Below, piece after piece: positions 35,477 to 44,571 of a stretch of 64,000 nt of DNA. This DNA comes from Algoriphagus resistens. GTDB lineage: Bacteria > Bacteroidota > Bacteroidia > Cytophagales > Cyclobacteriaceae. Where the stretch lies: assembly GCF_001442615.1 (NCBI RefSeq), contig NZ_LMXN01000003.1, forward strand, positions 124,001 through 188,000, written 5' to 3'. The position numbers and the translations under genes were made by a program. The notes beneath the pieces are model-generated. The model was given only the letters and a program-made list of their open reading frames with translations, ran no database searches and was not told the origin of the DNA. Positions within the stretch are counted from its first letter, which is position 1; every line of letters begins with the position of its first letter.

Positions 35477-35497
35477 TTCATCTCCTAAATTATGAAG
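35477..35497 (+). promoter_or_regulatory. TTCA-N12-TGAAG dyad, site 1 (before sensor kinase)
   Basis: TTCA at 35477-35480 and TGAAG at 35493-35497, separated by exactly 12 bp with a shared AATT near the right arm. The site is 60 bp before the kinase gene. The same spacing recurs at 37356 and 38206. Candidate operator for the LytTR regulator encoded at 36565. Confidence 0.5.
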
Positions 35498-35557
35498 TTC
35501 ATCGGAAAACAGAAGGCTTCTCCATGAATAATAGCCTGGAAGCGCTAATTTTGAATA

Positions 35558-36568
35558 ATGGCTAAATTTAAACGACCACTTATTTTTTTCTTTTCCACGC
35601 TGATTTATGCTTTGTGCCAGATGCTTTTCAGTATTGTTTTAATGAAAGAAGATTTATGGAAGAATTTTCACATACAGTTGTCTGCCCATTATATCGTAAT
35701 CTTTGCCATGTGCATAGCAGACTATGGATTGCTGCTGTTTTTAAACAAATACCTTCCCTATTCTAAAAATATACTCTATCGAATAGTGGCAGACATCGTA
35801 GGTATTACCGTAATAAGCCTGATACTGTTATGGATATTTAATTTTCTCATATATGATGTGTTTCTCATTGCCAAAGAAGGGATGCCTTCTTTTCTTGTCA
35901 AATTTGCATTTGCAATGACTACCAATATTCCTATTCTGTTGGTGTTCGAGTTAATTCATTATTTCCAGTCCGAACAGAAAGCGATTGCCGATTCTGAAAA
36001 AGCCAAACGCAAAGTTTTGTTATTCCAGCACGAAACCTTAAGATCACAGATAAACCCACATTTTCTGTTTAATTCATTGAATGTACTGTCTTCCTTAATA
36101 TACATTAATCCGGACAATGCAAACAAGTTTACAAAAGCCCTCTCAAAGACGTATCGGTACGTCCTTTCCCTTTCCCAACAGCCAGTAGTGTTAGTCTCGG
36201 AGGAATTGGATGCATTGGACTCGTATGTCTATCTAATGAGAACAAGGTTTGAGAATTCTTTTACTTTTAAAATAGACAAAATATCAGACTGTACGCCGAA
36301 CAAGATTGTACCTCTCACCCTGCAATTACTTATAGAGAACGCGTTTAAACACAATATTGCAACCGAAGAATCCCTTTTGAATATAAAAATCACTATCGAC
36401 AGCGATTACATTACGGTTGAAAACAACATCCAGCCTTCAAACCGTTCGGATAAGGGTGGAATCGGGCTGAAATACATTGCCCAGCAATATGAAATCTATG
36501 CTAAAGAAGTCATCATCAAACAGACCGATGACCTATTTATTATTAAAATCCCTTACATACAGCCATGA
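35558..36568 (+). CDS. LytS/YehU-type sensor histidine kinase
   Basis: 336 residues. Four or so membrane helices (about 5-145) without an obvious extracytoplasmic sensor domain. These lead to a His_kinase domain with the phospho-acceptor motif INPHFLFNSLN (His168) and a HATPase domain with IENAFKHNIA and GGIGLKYI. It should phosphorylate the LytTR regulator whose start overlaps its stop (ATGA). The signal is probably sensed within the membrane. A TTCA-N12-TGAAG dyad lies upstream, as for the two downstream porin-like genes, which suggests autoregulation. Confidence 0.92.
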   Translation: MAKFKRPLIFFFSTLIYALCQMLFSIVLMKEDLWKNFHIQLSAHYIVIFAMCIADYGLLLFLNKYLPYSKNILYRIVADIVGITVISLILLWIFNFLIYDVFLIAKEGMPSFLVKFAFAMTTNIPILLVFELIHYFQSEQKAIADSEKAKRKVLLFQHETLRSQINPHFLFNSLNVLSSLIYINPDNANKFTKALSKTYRYVLSLSQQPVVLVSEELDALDSYVYLMRTRFENSFTFKIDKISDCTPNKIVPLTLQLLIENAFKHNIATEESLLNIKITIDSDYITVENNIQPSNRSDKGGIGLKYIAQQYEIYAKEVIIKQTDDLFIIKIPYIQP

Positions 36569-37320
36569 AGTACCTGATAGTAGAAGACGAGCGGTTCGCC
36601 TATGAAGAGCTGAAGCGTATGTTGACGAAATTACGATCAGGCTATCGGTTGGAAAAACATACTAAAACCGTCATCGATACCATCAGGTTTCTTAAAGATT
36701 CTACTGTCGATCTAATCCTTATGGATATTCGTCTTGCAGATGGCAGCTGCTTCGAGATATTTAACCATATAGAGGTCACCACACCCGTCATCTTTACTAC
36801 CGCTTACGATGAACATGCCATCAAAGCATTTAAGCTAAACAGTATCGATTACCTGTTAAAACCCTTTGATGAGAATGAATTAGAGGCAGCATTAGCCAAA
36901 TTTGAGAATATCTTCCATAATCCCTCTTATAAATCCAGTTCTAAGAATTTTGAGCAGATGCAATCGCTCCAAACCAAAAACCGGTTTTTGATATCTAAAG
37001 GAGAAAACTATCACTATATAGAAACTAAAGATATTGCCCATTTTTATAGCGAAGACGGAGTTGTCTTTCTTCATACTTTCAAGGATAGGCGGTATATCAT
37101 TAGTTATACCCTAGACCAGTTAGAACAACAGTTCCATAACCATCTGTTTTTCCGCGTTTCCAGGAATTGCATCGCCAACGTAAAAGCTATTGAAAATGTA
37201 GCCAAATACTTCAACAGCCGTCTGAAACTTTCCTTTTTGCCTGCTTGTCCCCATGAAGTATTGGTGAGTCGTGTACGCGTTCCCGACTTCCTAAAATGGA
37301 TGGATGGAATTATAGAATAA
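36565..37320 (+). CDS. LytTR-family response regulator
   Basis: 251 residues. The receiver domain (1-120) has the acidic pocket Glu7-Asp8, phospho-acceptor Asp54, the TTAYDEHAIKAF switch region and the LLKPF Lys. The LytTR DNA-binding domain (about 150-248) has FLISKGENYHYIETKDIAHFY and FFRVSRNCIANVKAI. Its start overlaps the kinase stop by 4 bp, so the two form a cognate pair. Likely targets are the two outer-membrane protein genes directly downstream. Confidence 0.93.
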   Translation: MKYLIVEDERFAYEELKRMLTKLRSGYRLEKHTKTVIDTIRFLKDSTVDLILMDIRLADGSCFEIFNHIEVTTPVIFTTAYDEHAIKAFKLNSIDYLLKPFDENELEAALAKFENIFHNPSYKSSSKNFEQMQSLQTKNRFLISKGENYHYIETKDIAHFYSEDGVVFLHTFKDRRYIISYTLDQLEQQFHNHLFFRVSRNCIANVKAIENVAKYFNSRLKLSFLPACPHEVLVSRVRVPDFLKWMDGIIE

Positions 37321-37355
37321 CTCCCACAGAAAATTCCATCTCTTTCGTTCTGCAT

Positions 37356-37376
37356 TTCATTTAGCAAATTCTGAAG
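37356..37376 (+). promoter_or_regulatory. TTCA-N12-TGAAG dyad, site 2 (before first beta-barrel gene)
   Basis: TTCA 37356-37359 and TGAAG 37372-37376. The flanking 37 bp (37340-37376) are strongly similar to 38191-38226 upstream of the second beta-barrel gene (CTCTT, TTCT, CATTTCAT, AATTCTGAAG in common). It is 70 bp before the ATG at 37447. Confidence 0.5.
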
Positions 37377-37446
37377 CCTATCGTCTATAGCTTCGGGTAT
37401 CGCCCTGTTCACTGTTCTTTTGTCTTACAATCAAAATTTCAGAACA

Positions 37447-38067
37447 ATGAAAAGAAACGTAGTAACATTTATCGCTGCAGTAGGTGCATTAATTTTCTCT
37501 GCAAAATTGTCCGCACAGGACAAACCTGTATCAGTTGGCCTCAAAGTCGGTACAAGTCTATCCAATTACCGGTTAGGAGGTGACATGAAAGGGTTCAAGA
37601 GTAAAATGGGTATAGGCGGCTCTGTGGGCGGTTTTATAAAATATGACCTGAACCCATATTTTGCTCTGCAATCCGGGGTCGATGTATATTATAAGACCTC
37701 GAAGTCAGAACCCAAGGCGCATAAATCATCCGACAAATTTAAATCTATCGGTGTAGAGATTCCTCTTTATGGAATTATCCAAGGGGATTTGGGAGGAGGA
37801 AAAGCCTTTGTAGGGGCAGGCCCTTATGTTGGCTATGGAATCAGTGCAAAATCTGATGGGGTGAACTTGTTCAAAAAGAACAGCGAGACAGGTGAGTCTG
37901 CTATGAGCCGTTTTGATTACGGTGTCGGAGGTATCATTGGATACGACTTTGACAAACTTTGGCAAATAAATGCAAGCTATCAATTTGGCCTTGCGGATCT
38001 CCATAAAGCCAATGCAGGTTCTATGAGAAGTCATGGCGCATCTATTGGAATAGTGCATAAATTCTAA
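37447..38067 (+). CDS. Outer-membrane beta-barrel protein (PorT/OmpW-like)
   Basis: The frame is open from 37420. The ATG at 37447 is chosen because it begins a clean signal peptide (MKRNVVTFIAAVGALIFSAKLSAQ), giving 206 residues. The rest alternates in the way of an 8-stranded outer-membrane barrel (GLKVGTSLSNYRL, GGFIKYDLNPYFALQSGVDVYYK, GVEIPLYGIIQGDLGGG) and ends in Phe, the usual barrel-insertion signal (IGIVHKF). It lies behind the LytS/LytTR pair with a shared upstream dyad, so it is probably controlled by it. Confidence 0.8.
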   Translation: MKRNVVTFIAAVGALIFSAKLSAQDKPVSVGLKVGTSLSNYRLGGDMKGFKSKMGIGGSVGGFIKYDLNPYFALQSGVDVYYKTSKSEPKAHKSSDKFKSIGVEIPLYGIIQGDLGGGKAFVGAGPYVGYGISAKSDGVNLFKKNSETGESAMSRFDYGVGGIIGYDFDKLWQINASYQFGLADLHKANAGSMRSHGASIGIVHKF

Positions 38068-38088
38068 ACGCTACAAAGCTAAAAACAA

Positions 38089-38148
38089 ATTGTGCACCGA
38101 AGTTTATGCTGATGCCAAATGGATAAAGCCTGGATTTCGGTACACAAT
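38089..38148 (+). terminator. Long inverted repeat after first beta-barrel gene
   Basis: 13-bp arms ATTGTGCACCGAA and TTCGGTACACAAT (one mismatch) around a 34-nt centre, 21 bp past the stop, with AGCT words further outside. No T-run follows. It could limit read-through or protect the 3' end of the first barrel mRNA. Confidence 0.4.
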
Positions 38149-38205
38149 AGCTTCAATCCGTACCAGACAAATCTTAGAATTTATTTTATCCTCTTCATTC
38201 TACAT

Positions 38206-38226
38206 TTCATCCAGTCAATTCTGAAG
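38206..38226 (+). promoter_or_regulatory. TTCA-N12-TGAAG dyad, site 3 (before second beta-barrel gene)
   Basis: TTCA 38206-38209 and TGAAG 38222-38226, 88 bp before the ATG at 38315. Third site of the set; nearly identical to site 2 including its left flank. Confidence 0.5.
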
Positions 38227-38314
38227 TTTAAGGTTAATCACCTTCTGTTTTGCTTCCCTTATCATTTTTTTAGCCGGATATATAACGAATATGTACAAGC
38301 ACAACTTTAAAATC

Positions 38315-39235
38315 ATGAAGTCAATTTCACTATTCCTAACAGCCTTGGTTACGCTTCTAGGCCTGGAGGGAAAAGCACAACAAGTGTCTTTCAAGACGGA
38401 ATTCATTGGAAATTCAGGCTACTATTATCTCCCGCCAGGCGAAATGCCCAGAGAGAAAATCGGTGACAGCAAAGGCTCTGCTATGATTTATCAGGCAGCG
38501 TTCAATATGCCGTTATCCATGAAATTAGATGAGAACGAAAGTCCTACTATTTGGGGTGTAGCCTTAGGTGGCACCTATGTTTCCTTGAGAAACCAAAATT
38601 TTTCGGAACACATGGTCTCCGAAATCATGAATTTTCAATTCGGAATCTATCATCTACGTCCATTGAACGACAAGTGGTCGATGAGGGCAAGTGCCGGAAT
38701 AGGAATTTTTACTCCCTCTACTGATTTTTCTAAAATCAGCTTTAAAAATGTGCTTGGAAGTGGAAGTGTTATTTTTATCCGTCACCTGAACCCTAATCTT
38801 GCTATTGGTGGCGGCATGTCTATAAATAGTTCTTTGGGTTATCCGATGATATTTCCAGCCGTTTACCTCAGCTGGAGGCATAACGGTAAATTCGATGTGA
38901 ATATTGAATTGGTGGAAGGTCTGGAGATATCGACGGGCTATGATTTTAATGAGAGGTTAAAATTATCGTATGCCCTTGAAATGAACGGGCAGGTAGCATT
39001 ATTGGAAAAGGACGGAAAGGATCAACTATTTTCCCATCAATATATCGTTACCGGATTTCGTCCTGAGATGAAGCTTGGAGAAAAAGGATTCTCTGTGACG
39101 GGAATGGCAGGAATTAATCTATATCGTCCAGCATCTTACAGCGACAGAACATTGAAAGGAGTGTTTGCTGGTGATAATGATTATTATTTTTCTGTTTCCC
39201 CGTATGCGTCAATTGGTCTTGAGTTGAAATTTTAG
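38315..39235 (+). CDS. Outer-membrane beta-barrel protein, unassigned
   Basis: The frame opens at 38291, but the ATG at 38315 starts the signal peptide (MKSISLFLTALVTLLGLEGKAQ), leaving 306 residues. Strand-like alternating segments (MSMRASAGIGIFTPS-type turns, FDVNIELVEGLEISTGYDF, YYFSVSPYASIGLELKF) and a C-terminal Phe indicate an outer-membrane barrel. I recognise no named family. It precedes the acyltransferase gene by 3 bp, so the two form an operon, and a DUF6268-type or porin-like role in envelope remodelling is possible but unproven. Confidence 0.75.
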   Translation: MKSISLFLTALVTLLGLEGKAQQVSFKTEFIGNSGYYYLPPGEMPREKIGDSKGSAMIYQAAFNMPLSMKLDENESPTIWGVALGGTYVSLRNQNFSEHMVSEIMNFQFGIYHLRPLNDKWSMRASAGIGIFTPSTDFSKISFKNVLGSGSVIFIRHLNPNLAIGGGMSINSSLGYPMIFPAVYLSWRHNGKFDVNIELVEGLEISTGYDFNERLKLSYALEMNGQVALLEKDGKDQLFSHQYIVTGFRPEMKLGEKGFSVTGMAGINLYRPASYSDRTLKGVFAGDNDYYFSVSPYASIGLELKF

Positions 39236-39238
39236 TTT

Positions 39239-40114
39239 ATGAAAATAAAGCAATCCTTGCAGACTATCGCATACAGAAGTATTTATACTATTACTTATGC
39301 ACTAAGCCTGCTGCCTATGGGGTTTCTCTATGCGATGTCTTCTTTTACTTTTATTCTGGCTTATTACATTCCCGGGTACAGGAAAGCGGTAGTTATTCAA
39401 AACGTTGCACGTTCCTTTCCTGATAAGCGATACGGGGAAAATCATGCAATTGTAAAAAAGTTTTACGCTTGCTTTGTCTCGTATTTCGCAGAGATTATAA
39501 AAAGTGTCTCTGCTCCAGTAGAAGTACTTGATAAGAAAATAGTATTTGAGAATATGGAGTTGATAGACCACCATATAAACTTAGGTAGAAATGTAATCGC
39601 GTGTTTGGGACATTGTGCTAATTGGGAGATGTTGGGCTTTATGCCCAATAAGATGCGTCATGATTTATACGCTGTTTATAGGCCCCTTAAATCAGCAACG
39701 ATGAACAGGCTGATGATTAAACTCAGGTCTCGTTTTGGAATGAAGTTACTAATGGAAAGAGAAGTTGTCCGCCATATTCTATCGGAAAATTCCAGCGCTG
39801 CTGTCTATCTTTTTCTTGCTGACCAATGCCCACGTGTAAATAAGGAAAAATACAGATTTAAATTATTGAATCAGGAAACCTATTTTTTCTCAGGTATGGA
39901 AAAATTAGCCCGAACAAGTCACTCGGCTGTCATCTATCTCCATATCACACAGGTATCAAAAGGGAATTACAAGATAACCTGTGCGCCGATATGTTCGAAA
40001 GCGGAATCTATGAATGAGGGTGAAATAACACAAAAGTACGTTGATCTTTTAACGAAAAACATAAGAGAAGAACCATATGGCTGGCTATGGACTCATAAAC
40101 GATGGAAAAGATAA
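39239..40114 (+). CDS. Lysophospholipid/lipid A acyltransferase (LpxL/HtrB-like)
   Basis: 291 residues. The N-terminal membrane anchor (SLLPMGFLYAMSSFTFILAYY) is followed by the conserved LABLAT pattern. The catalytic H-x4-E is in GHCANWE (about 123-129), with YRPLKSATMNRLM near 143, a FLADQCPR segment near 194 and the C-terminal PYGWLWTHKRWK block. It should add a secondary acyl chain to lipid A or a related lipid at the inner membrane. It is co-transcribed with the second beta-barrel gene under the LytTR system, suggesting a regulated change of the outer membrane. Confidence 0.88.
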   Translation: MKIKQSLQTIAYRSIYTITYALSLLPMGFLYAMSSFTFILAYYIPGYRKAVVIQNVARSFPDKRYGENHAIVKKFYACFVSYFAEIIKSVSAPVEVLDKKIVFENMELIDHHINLGRNVIACLGHCANWEMLGFMPNKMRHDLYAVYRPLKSATMNRLMIKLRSRFGMKLLMEREVVRHILSENSSAAVYLFLADQCPRVNKEKYRFKLLNQETYFFSGMEKLARTSHSAVIYLHITQVSKGNYKITCAPICSKAESMNEGEITQKYVDLLTKNIREEPYGWLWTHKRWKR

Positions 40115-40650
40115 AATATGGGGAGACTACCATCAAATAAAATCTATAACTGCCAGATATTCGGGGTACTTATCCCTGCCACTGAGATTCAACAGTTAAC
40201 AGTTCCTTTACTGTTGATCAACGAAAGTATTTTAGCCCAGGAAAACCAATTCCCAAACATCTGCTCCCCCGTCCCGTTGTTCGGCATTTGCAATCTAGGA
40301 TTACCTACGGTAATGCCGTTCTGATATTATCCCTATACATCCTCCTGCATCCTCTCTTTTCCCACAGAATTAATAGAGAGCAATCGTTAATAACTTTATT
40401 TACCATGGGTGACGCGTCCTTTCGAGGAAGCATTACAGGTCCTGGTCTGGGTGGTGGACAATCTGTTAGAAATTCTTTCAGTGAAAGAATTTAGCTTTGA
40501 GCCAGCATAGTCCGGCGGAATTGAGGAAAGTTGCGCAACGGCGCAGGTTTTAGTCTTTCTCCAACTCCCCGAATTCTGCTGTTCGCTATTTCCAGAGAAA
40601 ATATGGGGATTAATCTTTAAAAAATATCCATGACTCGGAAATTCAGCATA
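40115..40650. other. 536-bp gene-free region with palindromes
   Basis: No frame here resembles a protein. It holds CAACAGT/ACTGTTG near 40170-40195, CGGCATT/AATGCCG enclosing TTACC-TAC-GGTAA near 40283-40320, and a 10-bp perfect stem at 40470-40479 with 40483-40492 (loop AGT). The last could end transcription of the minus-strand GNAT gene, although no T-run is present. The CGGCATT palindrome looks REP-like. The remainder may be decayed sequence. Confidence 0.5.
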
Positions 40651-41175
40651 TCACTGTTCTCCCCGGATATTTACATATTGGAAAATATCTCCAACAGTAG
40701 CATTTTTTACAAAGGCTTTTTTCAAAATAGCCTCAGGAAAATAACCTGCTTTTTCAAGGACGTTCATGGATTGTCCGTTGAAATCATAGACTTGGGCGAA
40801 AATCCGCTCGATGTCAAACTTCTCAAAAATATACTTGGTGTAAAGTTTTACCGCTTCAGTGGCTATTCCTTTGCCCCAAAAGGGTTCCCCTATCCAGAAG
40901 CCCAGCTCCATATTGGTACGGAGTTCATCTTTCCCTCTCTCTGATCCTATAGAGCCTGCCAATTTCCCTTCAAACTCAACTGCGAAGTTTTGCGGGGGGT
41001 TAAATTTCTGGTTATGCTCTATCCAGTAACGCGCATCATGGATCGTATATGGCTGAGGATAACTATCCTTTAGATTCATTGCGATCTTGGGATTATTGGC
41101 CAAAGGATAGAGTTGATGAAAATGAGCCTCATTCCAGGTCACCAATCTTATTTCTCTGTCTCCGGTAATAATCAT
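40651..41175 (-). CDS. GNAT N-acetyltransferase (RimJ/RimL-like)
   Basis: 174 residues, a single GNAT domain of the Acetyltransf_3 type: IRLVTWNEAHFHQL at the start, MELGFWIGEPFWGKGIATEAVKL (acetyl-CoA-binding Q/RxxGxG/A-like loop GKGIA) and the closing IERIFAQVYDFNGQSMNVLEKAGYFPEAILKKAF. Such proteins acetylate N-termini of ribosomal proteins or small amines. The substrate is unknown. It lies upstream of no obvious partner. Confidence 0.87.
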   Translation of the reverse strand: MIITGDREIRLVTWNEAHFHQLYPLANNPKIAMNLKDSYPQPYTIHDARYWIEHNQKFNPPQNFAVEFEGKLAGSIGSERGKDELRTNMELGFWIGEPFWGKGIATEAVKLYTKYIFEKFDIERIFAQVYDFNGQSMNVLEKAGYFPEAILKKAFVKNATVGDIFQYVNIRGEQ

Positions 41176-41259
41176 AAAAGTCTGATGGTTAATTCTTCAA
41201 GATAATAGTCTAATCGCAGAATCAATAAAATTCTAATGGATTTTATGCAAATGATCAGC

Positions 41260-42339
41260 CTATTCTTCTAATCCACTGCTATTCATCCTGTCAAGGTTCT
41301 CGGCAAATCTCAATGCGGATATAAAATCCTCAATGTGCCCATCCATTACCTCGGGGAGATTGTATACAGTTTTATTGATTCTGTGGTCAGTGACTCTAGA
41401 TTGCGGATAATTATAGGTTCGGATCTTGTCGGATCTATCACCAGATCCCACCATGGACTTTCGCTGTGCTCCTACGGCATCATTATGCTTGGCCAACTCG
41501 ATTTCATAGAGCCGGGACCGCAACACCTTTAGCGCTTTCTCAAAGTTTTTGATCTGTGACTTCTCATCCTGACAGGTCACTACCAGTCCTGAGGGTTCAT
41601 GTGTCAATCGCACGGCAGAGTAAGTGGTATTCACAGATTGCCCTCCTGGCCCTGAAGAACAATAGGTATCCTTTCGCACATCATTCATATCGATGTTTAC
41701 CTCTACTTCATCCATTTCTGGTAATACAGCCACAGATGCCGCTGAGGTATGGACTCTTCCCTGCGATTCTGTAGCGGGCACGCGTTGTACTCGGTGAACA
41801 CCTGACTCATATTTCATCCTGCCATATACATCGTCTCCTCCCGAAATGGTTGCTATTATTTCCTTGTATCCTCCCGCGGAGCCGAAGGTCAAATCTAAAA
41901 CAGTAAGTTTTAAATTTTGCATTTCGCAGAAGCGCTGATACATACGGAATAAGTCCCCGGCAAAAATTGACGCTTCATCGCCTCCAGCTCCACCTCTGAT
42001 TTCAAGAATACAATCTTTGGCATCATTAGGATCTTTCGGTATCAGAAGTTGTTTCAGTTCACTCTCCAGCGCTTCCTTCCTTGGCCTTAGCTCATCCAGC
42101 TCCCCTTTTGCCATTTCTCTGAAGTCAGGATCTTTCTCCTTATCAAGTATTTCCTTTGAGCTGGCAATATTTTGCAGGACTAAACTGTATTCATCATACA
42201 CTGCTACAATTTTCTCAAGATCCTTGTATTCTTTGGTCAGTTTGGCATATTTGCCCATGTCTGCCATAGATTCCGGCAGTACGATTAGTTGACCTACTTC
42301 CTCGAAACGCTCTTTAATTGATTGTAATTTGTCCAGCAT
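41260..42339 (-). CDS. prfA: Peptide chain release factor 1
   Basis: The frame extends to 42360, but the Met at 42339 ([18 protein letters not shown]) matches the normal RF1 start, giving 359 residues. The anticodon-like PAT motif ([16 protein letters not shown]), which reads UAG/UAA, and the GGQ motif ([18 protein letters not shown]), which triggers peptidyl-tRNA hydrolysis, are both present. It acts in the cytoplasm on the ribosomal A site. It is a single gene between GNAT and glmS. Confidence 0.97.
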   Translation of the reverse strand: MLDKLQSIKERFEEVGQLIVLPESMADMGKYAKLTKEYKDLEKIVAVYDEYSLVLQNIASSKEILDKEKDPDFREMAKGELDELRPRKEALESELKQLLIPKDPNDAKDCILEIRGGAGGDEASIFAGDLFRMYQRFCEMQNLKLTVLDLTFGSAGGYKEIIATISGGDDVYGRMKYESGVHRVQRVPATESQGRVHTSAASVAVLPEMDEVEVNIDMNDVRKDTYCSSGPGGQSVNTTYSAVRLTHEPSGLVVTCQDEKSQIKNFEKALKVLRSRLYEIELAKHNDAVGAQRKSMVGSGDRSDKIRTYNYPQSRVTDHRINKTVYNLPEVMDGHIEDFISALRFAENLDRMNSSGLEE

Positions 42340-42570
42340 AGTATTGTAATAGCAGCGCAAAAGTAGGAAATTAATTTGGAGGCTGAGTATCCAATTTGAC
42401 TAGTTCTACTTCCGATATAGGTAATTCCTGTTTTCTTGGAAAACCCCACCACTCATAAGATCATACCTTAAGTATGTCTATACTTGCCTGTTACAGCTAC
42501 AATAAGCTCGCCTATGTAAATCCCTGCTCAGCAGAGAATCGGTAATCCAGTCATGGACAGAAGGTGAATA

Positions 42571-42608
42571 AACTTCAATGGCTGCCCTTTCGGACAGCCA
42601 TTGAAGTT
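42571..42608 (-). terminator. Hairpin at the 3' end of glmS
   Basis: A perfect 14-bp inverted repeat AACTTCAATGGCTG/CAGCCATTGAAGTT (42571-42584 with 42595-42608). It reaches into the glmS stop codon (42608-42610). No T-run follows on the minus strand, so it may act as a weak terminator or mRNA-stabilising hairpin. Confidence 0.55.
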
Positions 42609-44449
42609 TATTCTACTGTTACAGATTTAGCCAAATTCCTTGGCTGATCCACATTACAGCCTCGCATCACAGCCATATGATAAGAAAGCAGTTGTAGTGG
42701 AACTACAGCTACGAGAGGGGCAAAAGCCTCGTGAGATGCAGGGATTTCAATTACATGGTCTGCGATCTCCTTCACTTGCGTATCTCCTTCTGTGACTACG
42801 GCAATTACTTTTCCTTTTCTCGCTTTTACTTCTTGGATATTGCTGACAACTTTTTCATAGGAACTATCTTTGGTAGCTATAAAGAAAACCGGCATTTCCT
42901 CATCTATCAAAGCGATCGGACCATGCTTCATTTCTGCTGCCGGATAGCCCTCAGCATGGATATAGGAAATTTCCTTTAGCTTCAAAGCTCCTTCAAGCGC
43001 AACCGGGAAATTGTACCCTCTGCCCAGGTAAAGTGCATTTCTTACATCCTTATACTCTTCAGCGATATACTTGATGGCATCGTTTGATTTCAAAGCCTGC
43101 TCGACTTTTCCAGGAATAGCTTCTAATTCATGTAAAAGCTGTATATACTTCCCTTCAGGTAGTGTACCTCGCTGGTAACCCAGCTTCAAGGCCATCATTG
43201 CCAGTACTGAAATCTGGGCAGTGAATGCTTTGGTGGAAGCCACTCCGATCTCTGGTCCTGCGTGGGTATAAGAACCTGCATGGGTAGCCCTAGGAATAGA
43301 TGAACCTACCACGTTACATACGCCAAAGATTGTGGCGCCTTTTGATTTGGCAAGTTCTATTGCCGCCAGCGTATCGGCTGTCTCCCCGGATTGTGAGATA
43401 GCAATCACAAAATCCTTCTCGCCTACTACAGGGTTTCTATACCTGAATTCAGAGGCATATTCCACTTCCACAGGCACTCGGGCAAATTCCTCGAAAAGGT
43501 ATTCAGCTACCAGCCCTGCATGCCACGAAGTACCACAAGCTGTAATAATGATACGCTCCGCATTTTGGAATTTATTCATATAATCCCGCAAACCGCCAAG
43601 TACCAAGCGACCGGATTTGGCATCCAGGCGACCTCTCAGGCAATCGGCTATTGACTTAGGCTGCTCATAGATTTCCTTCAGCATGAAATGGTCGTACCCA
43701 CCTTTTTCGATAGCTTCCAATTCCATTTCCAATTGATTGATGTAGGGATTAGTCTCTACATTCTCTATAGTCTTGATCTGAAGACGGTTATTTCGGATTA
43801 CCGCTATTTCAAAATCATCCAGATAAACCACTTTATTAGTGTATTCGATGATAGGAGTTGCGTCGGAGGCTAAGAAATATTCATCTTCTCCCACTCCAAT
43901 CACCAAAGGGGAGCCTTTTCTGGCTGCTATAAGTGTATCGGGCTCTTCTTTATTGATCAATACAATAGCATAAGCCCCAACTACTTTGTGAAGGGCAAGC
44001 CGAAGTGCTTCCTCCAGACTGCAGTGATTGTTCAGCTGAATGTCTTCAATGAATTTGATGAAGACTTCCGTGTCTGTCTCGGATTGAAAGGTATAGCCCT
44101 TCTTTTGAAGATCCTTCTTAAGCACCTCATAGTTTTCAATGATCCCATTATGGATCATAGCGATTTTTTCGGAGGAAGAATAATGCGGGTGCGCATTAGA
44201 GTCGTTAGGCTCACCATGCGTGGCCCAGCGTGTATGCCCGATTCCGATTGTGGATCCTAAGTCCGAATTGGCCTCAAGATGCTTCTCCAACTCGGACACT
44301 TTCCCCTTCTTTTTGTAGATACTTAGGCCATTGTTGTCCAATAGTGCCACACCGGCACTATCGTACCCACGGTATTCTAATCTTCTAAGTCCTTTGATTA
44401 TTATAGGCAAAGCTTCCTGCTGCCCTACATATGCTACGATTCCACACAT
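42608..44449 (-). CDS. glmS: Glutamine-fructose-6-phosphate aminotransferase (isomerizing)
   Basis: 613 residues. Cys2 of MCGIVAYVG is the N-terminal glutaminase nucleophile after Met removal. GHTRWATHGEPND lies in the glutaminase domain (1-240). Two SIS isomerase domains follow (ITACGTSWHAGL, ISQSGETADTLAA, YLGRGYNFPVALEGALKLKE) and the C-terminus is DQPRNLAKSVTVE. It makes glucosamine-6-phosphate for peptidoglycan and LPS. It lies downstream of DUF4270 but behind that gene's terminator, so it probably has its own promoter. No glmS ribozyme is evident in the 55-bp upstream. Confidence 0.97.
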   Translation of the reverse strand: MCGIVAYVGQQEALPIIIKGLRRLEYRGYDSAGVALLDNNGLSIYKKKGKVSELEKHLEANSDLGSTIGIGHTRWATHGEPNDSNAHPHYSSSEKIAMIHNGIIENYEVLKKDLQKKGYTFQSETDTEVFIKFIEDIQLNNHCSLEEALRLALHKVVGAYAIVLINKEEPDTLIAARKGSPLVIGVGEDEYFLASDATPIIEYTNKVVYLDDFEIAVIRNNRLQIKTIENVETNPYINQLEMELEAIEKGGYDHFMLKEIYEQPKSIADCLRGRLDAKSGRLVLGGLRDYMNKFQNAERIIITACGTSWHAGLVAEYLFEEFARVPVEVEYASEFRYRNPVVGEKDFVIAISQSGETADTLAAIELAKSKGATIFGVCNVVGSSIPRATHAGSYTHAGPEIGVASTKAFTAQISVLAMMALKLGYQRGTLPEGKYIQLLHELEAIPGKVEQALKSNDAIKYIAEEYKDVRNALYLGRGYNFPVALEGALKLKEISYIHAEGYPAAEMKHGPIALIDEEMPVFFIATKDSSYEKVVSNIQEVKARKGKVIAVVTEGDTQVKEIADHVIEIPASHEAFAPLVAVVPLQLLSYHMAVMRGCNVDQPRNLAKSVTVE

Positions 44450-44504
44450 ATTGAAAAATTCATATAGTTAATTTGAACTTCAGCAAAGAAACAGCTTTCG
44501 TGCC

Positions 44505-44547
44505 AAAAAAAATAATCCACTTTCTAAAAATTAGAAAGTGGATTATT
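44505..44547 (-). terminator. Strong terminator after DUF4270 gene
   Basis: On the minus strand: a perfect 17-bp stem (44547-44531 with 44527-44511), a 3-nt loop and then six T's (44510-44505). It starts 25 bp after the DUF4270 stop and separates that gene from glmS. Confidence 0.92.
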
Positions 44548-44571
44548 GGAAGTTTACCGAAACCGGGTATC

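Noticed and set aside
40118..40494. Two 68-codon frames in the gene-free region
   Set aside because: No signal, domain or start context; palindromes interrupt them.
40630..40944. 104-codon plus-strand frame
   Set aside because: Antisense to the well-supported GNAT gene; no recognisable protein.
44450..44571. glmS ribozyme upstream of glmS
   Set aside because: The upstream gap is short and occupied by the DUF4270 terminator; no ribozyme core is visible, and Bacteroidota glmS genes normally lack it.
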